A stretch of DNA of 64,000 nt from Bemisia tabaci (GCF_918797505.1 NC_092801.1:1488001-1552000); one strand, 5' to 3'. Positions 31,626-41,855 are shown, numbered from the stretch's first letter. Program-made: numbers and translations. The notes: generated from the sequence alone by a model not told the origin.

Positions 31626-34031
31626 ATGAATCCGTTGGCGGATACTACCCTCCAAATTTCTTCAACAGATCACTCGCCGATCGAACGTAATCCACCAATC
31701 GAATCATCAGCTTCTGGAAGAGGATCCCCCTCTGTTGACTTTCTCTTTGTGAAATGTGAAGACGGGCTAAACTTTTATGACGAAAGTATCCCACCAAGGC
31801 AAGTTGAGACGATTCCTCCCAGTTCTTTAGCAAACCCTCTCTTTGTAAAATGTGAAGACGGACTCAATCGTTGTGAGGAAAATACAAAACCCAGGCAACT
31901 TGCGACGAGTCCATCCAGATCTTCAGCAGACCCTCTTCTTATAAAATGTGAAGACGAACTAACTTTATGTGTCAAAAATTGGCAACCCAGGACACTTGAG
32001 ACGATTCCATCAAGATCTTCAGCAACCCTTTTGACCACATTCAAAAACGAACCAGGCGAAGAAAATTTTGTTCCGATCGACCCCTTACATACCAATAATG
32101 ACATCAAAAGAGAATCGTCGTTGCAATCCTTCGAAGGTCAAAATGTCGTAAACGCTGAGAATGAAGCGCGAACACCTGGATATTATTTCTGTAATCCGTC
32201 AAACCATGATCTTTTAATCACGAATCAAAGGGAAGAATTTCTAGCTCCTCTGAACTGCAGTGATCAAAAAACTGTATCCTACACAACAACTCTACTTGAA
32301 TCCTTTCATGAAGTTACGGATATTCAAAGCAAAGGTCCCAAAACATTCAGTTGTAACCATTGCTCTGTTATTTTCTCCCAAAAACTTCAACTGCGAGAAC
32401 ATCTCCGAACGCACACCGAAGAGAAACCATACAGCTGCAGTCACGGTTCGGCCTCCTCCTCCCAAAAATCCGATTTAAGGCAGCATATGCGAATTCACAC
32501 CGATGAGAAACCATTCAGCTGCAGTGAGTGTTCTGCTTCTTTTTCCCGAAAAGTAAATTTGATGAGGCATATACGAACGCACACTGGTGAGAAACCATTC
32601 AGCTGCAGTCACTGTCCGTCTTCCTTCTCCCAAAAATCCGATTTAAGGCGGCATATGCGAATTCACACCGATGAGAAACCATTCAGCTGCAGTGAGTGTT
32701 CGTCTTCTTTTATCCGAAGACAACAGTTGATGAGCCATGTACGAATGCACACTGGTGAGAAACCATTCCGTTGCAGTCAGTGTTCTGCTTCTTTTTCGGA
32801 TAAGAGCTATTTATCAAAGCACATGGGTGTGCACACTGATGAAAAACCATTCACCTGCAGTCAGTGTTCGGCGTCTTTTCGGAGAAAACTCAGTTTAATG
32901 CGTCATATGCGAAGGCACACTGGTGAGAAACAATTTAGTTGCAGTCAGTGTTCGGCTTCTTTCTCCCAAAAACCGCATTTAAGGAGCCACATGAAAACGC
33001 ACATCGGTGAGAAACCATTCTGTTGCAGTCACTGTTCGGCTTCTTTCTCCCGAAAAGCCTATTTAAAGGTCCATATTCGAACGCACACTGGTGAGAGACC
33101 ATACAGTTGCAGTCACTGTTTGGCTTCTTTCCCCGAAAAACAAAGTTTAAAGTACCATTTGCTAACGCACACTCGTGAGAAACCATTCAGTTGCAGTCAG
33201 TGCTCGGCTTCATTCTCCCATAAACCGCATTTAAGGAGCCACATGCAAACGCACACTGGCGAGAAACCATTCTGCTGTATTCAGTGTTCGGCTTCTTTTT
33301 CCCGAAAACAAAATTTGATGAGGCATATACGAACGCACAGTGGTGAGAAACTATTCAACTGCAGTCACTGTTCGTCTTCCTTCTCCCAAAAATCCGATTT
33401 AAGGCGGCATATGCGTATTCACACCGATGAGAAACCATTCAGCTGCAGTGAGTGTTCGTCTTCTTTTGCCCGAAAAGAACAGTTGAAGAGCCATGTACGA
33501 ACGCACACTGGTGAGAAACCATTCCGTTGCAGTCAGTGTTCTGCTTCTTTTTCGGATCGGAGCTATTTATCAAAGCACATGCGTGTGCACACTGATGAAA
33601 AACCATTCACCTGCAGTCAGTGTTCGGTTTCTTTTTCTAGAAAACTCAGTTTAATGCGTCATATGCGAACGCACACTGGTGAGAGACCATACAGTTGCAG
33701 TCACTGTTCGGCTTCTTTCCCCGAAAAACAAAAATTAAAGTACCATTTGCGAACGCACACTGGTGAGAAACCATTCAGTTGCAGTCAGTGTTCGGCTTCT
33801 TTCTCTCATAAGCACACCTTACAAGGGCACATAAGAACGCACACTGGTGAGAAACCATTCAGTTGCTGTCAGTGTTTGACTTCTTTCAGACTTAAATCAA
33901 CTTTAACTAGGCACATGCGTTCGCACACTGGGGAGAAACCATTCAGTTGCAGTCAATGTTCGGCTTCTTTTTCCGATGAATGCAGTTTAAAGAGCCATGT
34001 GGTAACGCACACCGGTGAGCAACCATTCTAA
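31626..34031 (+). CDS. C2H2 zinc-finger protein, 20 fingers
   Basis: The 801-residue protein begins MNPLADTTLQIS, as do its two paralogues. Residues about 45-140 hold three tandem 32-residue units, each with F/L-V/I-KCED, which fit the SUMO consensus. FKNE and IKRE add two more sites. Twenty C2H2 fingers run from residue 241 to the end. Finger 2 has lost its second cysteine (CSHG), so it is probably unfolded. Linkers alternate between TGEKP and TDEKP. A four-finger module (helices QKSDLRR, RRQQLMS or RKEQLKS, D-SYLSK, RKLSLMR) occurs at fingers 4-7 and 13-16. The protein stops directly after a linker (GEQPF), suggesting 3' loss of fingers. It is presumably a nuclear DNA-binding regulator; target unknown. 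Confidence 0.93.
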   Translation: MNPLADTTLQISSTDHSPIERNPPIESSASGRGSPSVDFLFVKCEDGLNFYDESIPPRQVETIPPSSLANPLFVKCEDGLNRCEENTKPRQLATSPSRSSADPLLIKCEDELTLCVKNWQPRTLETIPSRSSATLLTTFKNEPGEENFVPIDPLHTNNDIKRESSLQSFEGQNVVNAENEARTPGYYFCNPSNHDLLITNQREEFLAPLNCSDQKTVSYTTTLLESFHEVTDIQSKGPKTFSCNHCSVIFSQKLQLREHLRTHTEEKPYSCSHGSASSSQKSDLRQHMRIHTDEKPFSCSECSASFSRKVNLMRHIRTHTGEKPFSCSHCPSSFSQKSDLRRHMRIHTDEKPFSCSECSSSFIRRQQLMSHVRMHTGEKPFRCSQCSASFSDKSYLSKHMGVHTDEKPFTCSQCSASFRRKLSLMRHMRRHTGEKQFSCSQCSASFSQKPHLRSHMKTHIGEKPFCCSHCSASFSRKAYLKVHIRTHTGERPYSCSHCLASFPEKQSLKYHLLTHTREKPFSCSQCSASFSHKPHLRSHMQTHTGEKPFCCIQCSASFSRKQNLMRHIRTHSGEKLFNCSHCSSSFSQKSDLRRHMRIHTDEKPFSCSECSSSFARKEQLKSHVRTHTGEKPFRCSQCSASFSDRSYLSKHMRVHTDEKPFTCSQCSVSFSRKLSLMRHMRTHTGERPYSCSHCSASFPEKQKLKYHLRTHTGEKPFSCSQCSASFSHKHTLQGHIRTHTGEKPFSCCQCLTSFRLKSTLTRHMRSHTGEKPFSCSQCSASFSDECSLKSHVVTHTGEQPF

Positions 34032-34127
34032 CCATAATTATTTTACTTTAAAAACAAAGCTAAATTTTCAAATATTCCACTTGATGTCCTCCTATTCAAT
34101 CTCTTAAGTTCTTTTAAAAAGAAAATT

Positions 34128-34371
34128 CTAGAGGACCAACGTTTCTTTACACAAATCACAAATGTGTTGAACCTTTATCTTTAGGGTCTTCCTCAGCGCA
34201 AGAAGAATGCGCCCAGCTTTGACACAGAATGCATTTGACCCAAACATCACTTGATGTGGCATAAGGTTCTTCACAGTATAAACAGAGGGTGTCATCTTCA
34301 TCATCTTTGCTTTTGGCGCGTACACGTAGTATACCGCCTTTGCGATCGTTTCGACCCCCCACTCGATACAA
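34128..34371 (-). pseudogene. PHD-like or transposase C-terminal zinc-binding fragment
   Basis: Two overlapping minus frames together read DDTLCLYCEEPYATSSDVW, VKCILCQSWAHSSC and, after a frameshift near 34175, HICDLC. The C-x2-C, W-V-x-C-x2-C-x2-WAH-x2-C and C-x2-C spacing is that of PHD-like fingers found at the C-terminus of many Tigger/pogo-type transposase copies in insects. No upstream DDE domain is present. It lies between the two tandem zinc-finger genes and is probably a transposon relic. Confidence 0.6.
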
Positions 34372-34682
34372 TAACCGAGTCCTTCAGTTCCTTACCGGAA
34401 AGTGACTACCGCGAACTTCTGAGATTTTCCAAAGCGTGTAAAAAGTTTATTTCTCCGTCAATAATTATGATTAAAAGTTGTTTCTCATTCTGGGGCTTTT
34501 TAGTTTATGTGCAGTGAATGCCAAGATCCTACGTTACTTGGTTTTTTTTAAAAAAATGCAATTGCATTTATTTCAAGTCTACTTCTTCTTTTAAATAAAA
34601 CAATGGTATGTACTACCGGTGATTAGGCTATCCTAGCCCCAAAATACCTTTAAATCGACTTTATTTTCTAGGAGTTCGAGTG

Positions 34683-34717
<35 letters not shown>

Positions 34718-35423
34718 CTGGCTTGAATTATTCAGTAGCCTTCTCTTTGAAGCTCCTGACAAGTTTTTCTTTGTGGAGGATCAAAAAACTTAAACCCGTT
34801 CGAACGGCTTTCTACGTTCGCAATCAGTAGTTACGTCTGGGTGCGTGGTTGACCTCACAGCGATGGATTGTGGATTTTAAGGTGTGAATTGCGTTTATTA
34901 AAATCTCTGTAAGTGAATACTAATCAAGTCACGATACGATACGATATATACGAGTCAATGAGACGCTGTATCAACAATTCTATCACTGTGCAGGGGTCAA
35001 CGGGTTGTTCTAGGTGTATTCTGCTGCCTTCATAAATGTCCTGTACGTCCTTGAAATTCCTAGAAATTTCTCCTGCAAGAATTTTTTCAAACCGTGCGAC
35101 GTTTTTGAAACTATTGAAGTATTGCTGGTCCTCGAATTACTTAGTTTCGTGTAGTAATTACCTTCCACTCCTCTTCCACATGCAATTTTAATGAAATTAT
35201 TTCAACTTTTTCCATGAATTGCTTGCCCTCCCGATGGTGATTTTTGAAAGCATTATGTATAGATACTCAAAAGAATCTCCTTGATTTATGATTGGAATAA
35301 ACGGATTGGAATTTTTGGGTTTCGAAACTATTTTATCACTTGATGATACAAAGTTGTTTGCCAGATTTCATTGCGGTGTTATATCCCGTTTCTTGGGAAT
35401 GTGATACTTTTTTTGACAACTTT

Positions 35424-35443
35424 TTTTGTTTAAATTTTTCCAG
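35424..35443 (+). other. Splice acceptor ahead of the 27-finger gene
   Basis: A T-rich tract ends AAATTTTTCCAG at 35443, equivalent to the acceptor at 31537. The ATG follows 88 bases later. Confidence 0.65.
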
Positions 35444-35531
35444 GACAACGAAGGGATGCAAGCGATAGGATACGTGCGACCAGAAATCCTCTCGACACAA
35501 AGCAGACTGCCGTAGAAGCTCACTATCCGGT

Positions 35532-38500
35532 ATGAATCCGTTGGCGGATACTACCCTCCAAATTTCTCAAACCGATCACTCGCCGATCGAACGTAATCCA
35601 CCAATCGAATCATCAGCTTCTGGAAGAGGATCCCCCACTGTTGACTTTCTCTTTGTGAAATGTGAAGACGGGCTAAATTTTTATGACGAAAGTATCCCGC
35701 CAAGGCAAGTTGAGGCGATTCCTTCCAGTTCTTTAGCAAACCCTCTCTTTGTAAAATGTGAAGACGGACTCAATCGTTGTGACGAAAAAACAAAGCCCAG
35801 GCAACTTGCGACGAGTCCATCCAGATCTTCAGCAGACCCTCTTCTTATAAAATGTGAAGACGAACTCAATTTATGTGTCAAAAATAGGCAACCCAGGGCA
35901 CTTGAGACGATTCCATCAAAATCTTCAGCAACCCTTTTGACCACATTCAAAAACGAACCAGGCGAAGAAAATTATATTCCGATCGACCCCTTACATACCA
36001 ATAATGACATCAAAAGTGAATCGTCGTTGCAATCCTTCGAAGGTCAATATGTCATAAACGCCGAGAATGAAGCGCGAACACCTGAAGATTATTTCTGTAA
36101 TCTGTCAAACCATGATCTTTCAATCACGAATCAAAGGGAAGAATTTCTAGCTCCTCTGAACTGCAGTGATCAAAATACTGTATCCTACGCAACAACTCTA
36201 CTTGATTCCTTACATGAAGTTACGGATATTCAAAGCAAAGGTCCCAAAACATTCAGTTGTAACCATTGCTCTGTTATTTTCTCCCAAAAACTTCAACTGC
36301 GAGAACATCTCCGAACGCACACTGGTGAGAAACCATTTAGTTGCAGTGAGTGTTCGGCTTCTTTCTCTCTTAAGCACACCTTACAAGGGCACATAAGAAC
36401 GCACACTGGTGAGAAACCATTCAGTTGCTGTCAGTGTTTGACTTCTTTCAGACTAAAATCAAGTTTAACTAGGCACATGCGTTCGCACACTGGGGAGAAA
36501 CCATTCAGTTGCAGTCAATGTTCGGCTTCTTTTTCCCGAAAATACCATTTGAAGAGCCATATACGAACGCACACTGGTGAGAAACCATTCAGCTGCAGTG
36601 AGTGTTCGGCTTCTTTTTCCCGAAAAGTAAATTTGATGAGGCATATACGAACGCACACTGGTGAGAGACCATACAGTTGCAGTCACTGTTCGGCTTCTTT
36701 CCCCGAAAAACAAAGTTTAAAGTACCACTTGCAAAAGCACACTGGTGAGAAACCATTCAGTTGCAGTCAGTGTTCGGCTTCTTTCTCCCATGAACCGCAT
36801 TTAAGGAGCCACATGCAAACGCACACCGGTGAGAAACCATTCTGTTGCAGTCACTGTTCGGCTTCTTTCTCCCGAAAAGCCGATTTAAAGGTCCATATTC
36901 GAACGCACACTGGTGAGAAACCATTCAGCTGCAGTGAGTGTTCGGCTTCTTTTTCCCGAAAAGTAAATTTGATGAGGCATATACGAACGCACACTGGTGA
37001 GAAAACATTCAGCTGCAGTCACTGTCCGTCTTCCTTCTCCCAAAAATCCGATTTAAGGCGGCACATGCGAATTCACACCGATGAGAAACCATTCAGCTGC
37101 AGTGAGTGTTCGTCTTCTTTTATCCGAAAAAAACAGTTGAAGAGCCATGTACGAACGCACACTGGTGAGAAACCATTCCGTTGCAGTCAGTGTTTTGCTT
37201 CTTTTTCGGATAAGAGCTATTTATCAAAGCACATGGGTGTGCACACTGATGAAAAACCATTCACCTGCAGTCAGTGTTCGGCGTCTTTTCCTAGAAAACT
37301 CAGTTTAAAGTCCCATTTGCGAACGCACACTGGTGAGAAACCATTCAGCTGCATTCAGTGTTCGGCTTCTTATTCCGAAAAAGGAAATTTGATGAGGCAT
37401 ATACGAACGCACACTGGTGAGAAACCATTCAACTGCAGTCACTGTTCGTCTTCCTTCTCCCAAAAATCCGATTTAAGGCGGCATATGCGTATTCACACCG
37501 ATGAGAAACCATTCTGCTGCAGTGAGTGTTCGTCTTCTTTTGCCCGAAAAGAACAGTTGAAGAGCCATGTACGAACGCACACTGGTGAGAAACCATTCCG
37601 TTGCAGTCAGTGTTCTGCTTCGTTTTCGGATAGGAGCTCTTTATCAAAGCACATGTGTGTGCACACTGATGAAAAACCATTCACCTGCAGTCAGTGTTCG
37701 GCTTCTTTTTCCCGAAAAGAACATTTGATGAGGCATATGCGAACGCACACTGGTGAGAAACCATTCAGCTGCAGTCACTGTTCGTCTTCCTTCTCCCAAA
37801 AATCCGATTTAAGGCGGCATATGCGAATTCACACCGATGAGAAACCATTCAGCTGCAGTGAGTGTTCGTCTTCTTTTTCCCGAAAACAACAGTTGAAGAG
37901 CCATGTACGAACGCACACTGGTGAGAAACCATTCCGTTGCAGTCAGTGTTTTGCTTCTTTTTCGGATAGGAGCTATTTATCAAAGCACATGCGTGTGCAC
38001 ACTGATGAAAAACCATTCACCTGCAGTCCGTGTTCGGCTTCTTTTTCTAGAAAACTCAGTTTAATGCGTCATATGCGAAGGCACACTGGTGAGAGACCAT
38101 ACAGTTGCAGTCACTGTTCGGCTTCTTTCCCCGAAAAACAAAGTTTAAAGTACCACTTGCAAAAGCACACTGGTGAGAAACCATTCAGTTGCAGTCAGTG
38201 TTCGGCTTCTTTCTCCCATGAACCGCATTTAAGGAGCCACATGCAAACGCACACCGGTGAGAAACCATTCTTTTGCAGTCACTGTTCGGCTTCTTTCTCC
38301 CGAAAAGCCTATTTAAAGGTCCATATTCGAACGCACACTGGTGAGAAACCATTCAGCTGCAGTCATTGTTCGGCTTCTTTTTCCCAAAAAAATAGTTTAA
38401 ATAGCCATGTGTTAACGCATGCTGGTGAGAAACCATTCAGTTGCAGTGAGTGTTCGGCCTGTTTCTGCCAAAAATCCAATTTAAGGAGGCATATTAAGCG

Positions 38501-38540
38501 AATTCATACTGGTGAGAAACCATTCACTTGTAGTCAGTAA
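35532..38540 (+). CDS. C2H2 zinc-finger protein, 27 fingers
   Basis: The 1002-residue protein is the closest paralogue of the 801-residue protein upstream. The N-terminus carries three 32-residue KCED repeats and five SUMO-type sites. Fingers start at residue 241. I count 27 complete fingers, then a half finger ended by TAA. The four-finger module with helices QKSDLRR, RK-QLKS, D-S-LSK and RK-SLMR-like occurs at fingers 10-13, 15-18 and 19-22; the last two lie exactly 336 bp apart. The trio PEKQSLKYH, SHEPHLRSH, SRKA-LKVH occurs at 6-8 and 23-25. TDEKP linkers follow the QKSDLRR and LSK fingers. One more finger lies in frame beyond the stop. Likely a nuclear DNA-binding regulator. Confidence 0.94.
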   Translation: MNPLADTTLQISQTDHSPIERNPPIESSASGRGSPTVDFLFVKCEDGLNFYDESIPPRQVEAIPSSSLANPLFVKCEDGLNRCDEKTKPRQLATSPSRSSADPLLIKCEDELNLCVKNRQPRALETIPSKSSATLLTTFKNEPGEENYIPIDPLHTNNDIKSESSLQSFEGQYVINAENEARTPEDYFCNLSNHDLSITNQREEFLAPLNCSDQNTVSYATTLLDSLHEVTDIQSKGPKTFSCNHCSVIFSQKLQLREHLRTHTGEKPFSCSECSASFSLKHTLQGHIRTHTGEKPFSCCQCLTSFRLKSSLTRHMRSHTGEKPFSCSQCSASFSRKYHLKSHIRTHTGEKPFSCSECSASFSRKVNLMRHIRTHTGERPYSCSHCSASFPEKQSLKYHLQKHTGEKPFSCSQCSASFSHEPHLRSHMQTHTGEKPFCCSHCSASFSRKADLKVHIRTHTGEKPFSCSECSASFSRKVNLMRHIRTHTGEKTFSCSHCPSSFSQKSDLRRHMRIHTDEKPFSCSECSSSFIRKKQLKSHVRTHTGEKPFRCSQCFASFSDKSYLSKHMGVHTDEKPFTCSQCSASFPRKLSLKSHLRTHTGEKPFSCIQCSASYSEKGNLMRHIRTHTGEKPFNCSHCSSSFSQKSDLRRHMRIHTDEKPFCCSECSSSFARKEQLKSHVRTHTGEKPFRCSQCSASFSDRSSLSKHMCVHTDEKPFTCSQCSASFSRKEHLMRHMRTHTGEKPFSCSHCSSSFSQKSDLRRHMRIHTDEKPFSCSECSSSFSRKQQLKSHVRTHTGEKPFRCSQCFASFSDRSYLSKHMRVHTDEKPFTCSPCSASFSRKLSLMRHMRRHTGERPYSCSHCSASFPEKQSLKYHLQKHTGEKPFSCSQCSASFSHEPHLRSHMQTHTGEKPFFCSHCSASFSRKAYLKVHIRTHTGEKPFSCSHCSASFSQKNSLNSHVLTHAGEKPFSCSECSACFCQKSNLRRHIKRIHTGEKPFTCSQ

Positions 38541-38693
38541 TCATTCAGTTGTAGTCACTGTTTGGCCTCTTTCGGCCATAAATACTCTCTGTCAAGGCAC
38601 CTGCGAAGTGGCAATCATTGGTTCTTGTTAGCTTCTTTAAGGAAAGATCGGCCAGCAACGAACTCAAGTGTCATTCGAAATATTTTTAAGTTT
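38541..38693 (+). pseudogene. In-frame finger beyond the stop codon
   Basis: Directly after TAA the same frame continues for 50 codons and encodes one more intact finger, FSCSHCLASFGHKYSLSRH, followed by a non-finger tail, before the next TAA. The half finger before the stop and the full finger after it suggest an imperfect unequal exchange that created the stop. It could be expressed only by readthrough. Confidence 0.75.
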
Positions 38694-39510
38694 TAAGCTT
38701 CCTGGGCGATTCAAATACTTTGTAGTCCTCCTTAAAGAAATACATTTGATTTTTGTTTGCTCGAGGTCGCTCACCAGTTAGGATATATCAGGTTCCAGAT
38801 AAGTGTATCAAACGAAAATGGCAAAATATTATTTGTGAATGGGTCGTGAAAAATCATTTTCACGGTCCTAAAACGCTGAAATAATGTAAATGAAATACAA
38901 CAATATACTGTAATAAAGAGTGCACGTGAAGATTGTAAAGTGTGAATTTTTGTCATTAAAGGGAGTAGTATGATCTCAAATTTATATTTTTGTAATATTT
39001 TTTTCTTTTTCTCTGGCGGGGTATCCTCACGCTGGCTCCCCAAATAGAATCGTTGTCGGTCTACCTTACCAAAATCACTGGTTAGTGGAGTCGATGTATC
39101 CATGGAGTAAAATTTTGTGGAAGCATATTTTTTTATAAAATCAACAGATCAAGAATGTGAAAGTTAATTCTCGTTGCATTCCAACACCTTATTTTGCACT
39201 CCATGAAGTGTTATGCGTGACTTTACTCTCCAATTGAATGAAACTTATGGTACGCGTGTATTCCATTCGTATGGTTCCATTTCGATGGCTAAATTCCAAA
39301 ACCGCGCGTTCCTCAACTGACTTGTACTATTTTTACCGCGCCCTCCTTAATTAAATGATAGAGGAATTACAAATCAGTAGGTATTCCGGCTCGAATGGCC
39401 TGTAATTTTTTAAATAGCCTAGTAATCGCCGTATGTGGAAATTTCAAATTTTAAGATTTTTCCGGTAATTTAGAATTTCGTCCATGACATTGGACTACTT
39501 GCTCACTTAG

Positions 39511-40295
39511 ATAGGGTCATCCAAAAGTCCCTTCGACCCCCTGTAACTTTTTACCTAATTGAGGTAAATCTTTTGAACTTGGAGGATGTTGTTAGGTCAA
39601 ATGGAGCTACTATTTATCCCTCCTCTAAAATTTTAAGGTGGGCCTACTTGAGGGGACAACGGACCCCAACTTTTTTTTCAAATGGGAAGACTCCCCTTGT
39701 GATACCTCGTTCATAAGAGCGTTTGAAAAAAAAAAAAAAAAAAAAAAAAAACCGTTTCAAAATGGCGGCCGGTTAAAGTTCACGATGACCGAAAATTGAC
39801 ACCTCGGTTTTTTGTCAAAGGATTTGCGCGGAAATCGGCATGCAGCGGTATTTTGACATAGCAAAGTGAATTTGATGTTGGATTTTTAAGGAATCCAACA
39901 TTTCCAAAATGGTCGGTTAAATTTCAAAATGACCGAAAACTTTTTTTTTTTTTTTTAGAAATCTAATGTAAAATGTGTTACTATCAAGCCAAAATACCCC
40001 TAAGTCTGAAGTTTCAGCAAATCCATCAGCAAAACCGAGTTGGCAATTTTCGGCCATTTTGCACTCGAACCGGCGGACATTTTGGAAATTTCAGTTGTTT
40101 TGAAAATCTAACGTCAAATTCGTTTATCTCATGTCAAACCGCCTCCAAGTATCCTCAAGGGGGCTCCCCTGAAAATTTTAGAGGGGAGCTAAAAAGTAGC
40201 TCCCTTTGACCTAAGAACATCCTCCAAGTTTAAAATATTTACCTCAATTACGTAAAAAGTTAGAGGGGTGAAAGGGACTTTTGGATCACCCTGTA
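39511..40295. mobile_element. Family G inverted-repeat element, full copy
   Basis: The 785-bp element has long inverted ends: TAGGGTCATCCAAAAGTCCC on the left and the complement ending CACCCTGTA on the right. The arms continue inverted for about 200 bp (GACCTAA, AGGGGA and CCTCAAG phrases mirrored). The middle holds GCCGCCATTTTG-type phrases in both senses. Copies at 5460-6147 and 54340-54999 are truncated. No ORF. Confidence 0.85.
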
Positions 40296-41130
40296 TATAA
40301 TGCTCGGCTGTTCATCACGCCCAAGATCTTGAACTCCATGCTCTTTTAAATGAAGAATGATGTTTTCGAAGAATCAAAGTGAGCATAGCGTCCAAATTTG
40401 TGGGATGCAGATATTTTCTGATATTAGATGACCATAGGGCCGAAAAATGTATCAAGTCAATTTTGGTGAAATAAAGACGAAAAACTGTGCTCTTGTCGAA
40501 AATTGTGCATTAGTAAGGTTAGGTAAGGATAGGTTAGATTAGATGAGAAAATTTTGCGATATTCTATGGTCATTAAAACTGAGAGAGGTCTCCTTGATAT
40601 TGAACTCTATGCTCAAGCGAAGAAGTGAAAATTTAGCGATGAGCATGGAGTCCAAAATCTTGGATGAAAGGAGCAGGCAAGTATATCTAAGATAAGCATG
40701 GAGTCCAATATCTTAAACGCACTTCCGCTTAGAATGGGACCCTAGTGCTGAGGAACTCAAAATTGAGATGTAGACGCGAATTTTGAACGTCGTGTTATAA
40801 GAATATTATGCGTCTTAAAAATTATCCATCCAAACTGAAGAAAAATGAGCGCTTGGAGTTTTGCTTCTCCAAGAACGTAGTTATGTAGAAAAAAAATCAT
40901 GAAAGTTTTATACGAAATGTTAAGGGGTTTTTTTTTTTTAATTTTACCTTCGAATCCTCGAAGTATGAAAAATCCCTGAACCGCTCGCGTCTTACATTCT
41001 GCTACCACCGTGAGACGGAAATAAATTTTATCAATCCACATTTATACTCGATCAAAGCAATTATTGCTTCGAAATTATTGCGTAGTTTTTCCTTCATATT
41101 TGAGATAGTGCAATTCAAAATCGATGACAT
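40296..41130. other. No gene seen
   Basis: AT-rich spacer in which wording around GGAGTCCAAxATCTTGGA and GAACTCxATGCTC recurs three to four times (40330-40710). This suggests an old repeat. No coding feature. Confidence 0.4.
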
Positions 41131-41137
41131 CTACGAG

Positions 41138-41700
41138 TACAGGGCCGGATTTAGCGTTTTGCCGCCCCTGGGCAAGCTACATTTTGCCGCCCCTGGGTCT
41201 GCAATATTTCGCCACTATATTGTCAACAGTATCCCCTCCTCCCCCTCCCCCTCTCCGCACTCCCAACTTCCCACGCCATCTCATCCTGCCCCCCCCCCCC
41301 CTCGTGCGCCGCCTGGGCGCGTGCGCGTAGCTGCTTCAAAATGCGCCGCGAATATATAAAATGGAATGGATGGATGAGACAAAAATAAAATGTGGAGAAA
41401 AAGTTGAAGCTTAGCTCAATGTATTAGTTGCAATGTATTTTCGGAAGATCAGGTTAAAAAGTTTTTCTCCGGGTTTTTAGTTTAGCAAAGCTGTCAACCA
41501 GAGCATCAACGTCTAAATTGATTATCAAGTCTGCCTCGATGTTTAAAATTGCCGTGTTGTTTAGTATCACTCCAACGAACGATCATCCTAGCGCTCAAGG
41601 CCGGACCTAAGGGGCGGCAGCTTTGCCGCTCCCGTCAAGCGTCAACTCCCTTCCTTCATACATTTTGCCGCTCATCTTTTCACTTCGCTCCGTCTCTGTC
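41138..41700. repeat. GGCCGGA-type dispersed repeat ends
   Basis: GGGCCGGATTTAGCGTTTTG with GCCGCCCCTGGG repeated twice occurs near 41141-41200. A related GGCCGGACCTAAGGGGCGGC occurs near 41601. Similar wording marks ends of hAT-like or unclassified elements in many animals, but I cannot define borders here. Confidence 0.4.
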
Positions 41701-41855
41701 TCCATTTTGGGCGCTTCAGGGTACCAGATGCGCCCTTTCCAGCCGTTCGACTCCCCCGATGTAACATGTACTATACTACATACCGTTTTGCCTTATGGGT
41801 AATGACGCCATTCTGGTACACCCGGGAAAATTTGATTTTTTTCTGCATCTGGTAT

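Larger units (their letters stand above)
27665..34031 (+). repeat. Duplicated zinc-finger block 1
   Basis: The segment from GGATTGCTCACTTTCAA at about 27680 through the 20-finger gene matches block 2 (34540-39445) and, reversed, block 3 (59850-53770). The shared upstream part includes GGCTATCCTAGC, a tract ending TTTTCTAGGAGTT, GGTTGACCTCACAGCGATGG and the intron acceptor. The 2.9-kb transposon at 27811-30724 interrupts block 1 only. Confidence 0.88.
34540..39445 (+). repeat. Duplicated zinc-finger block 2
   Basis: This block repeats block 1 in the same direction and block 3 in the opposite direction. Beyond the gene, 38860-39445 is an inverted match to 54330-53770, including TACTGTAATAAAGAGTGCAC and TCCAATTGAATGAAACTT, so the duplication extends past the coding region. 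It has its own T run at 34687-34717. Confidence 0.85.

Noticed and set aside
32935..33186. Minus-strand frames of about 83 codons in the zinc-finger arrays
   Set aside because: They are antisense shadows repeating with the finger period.
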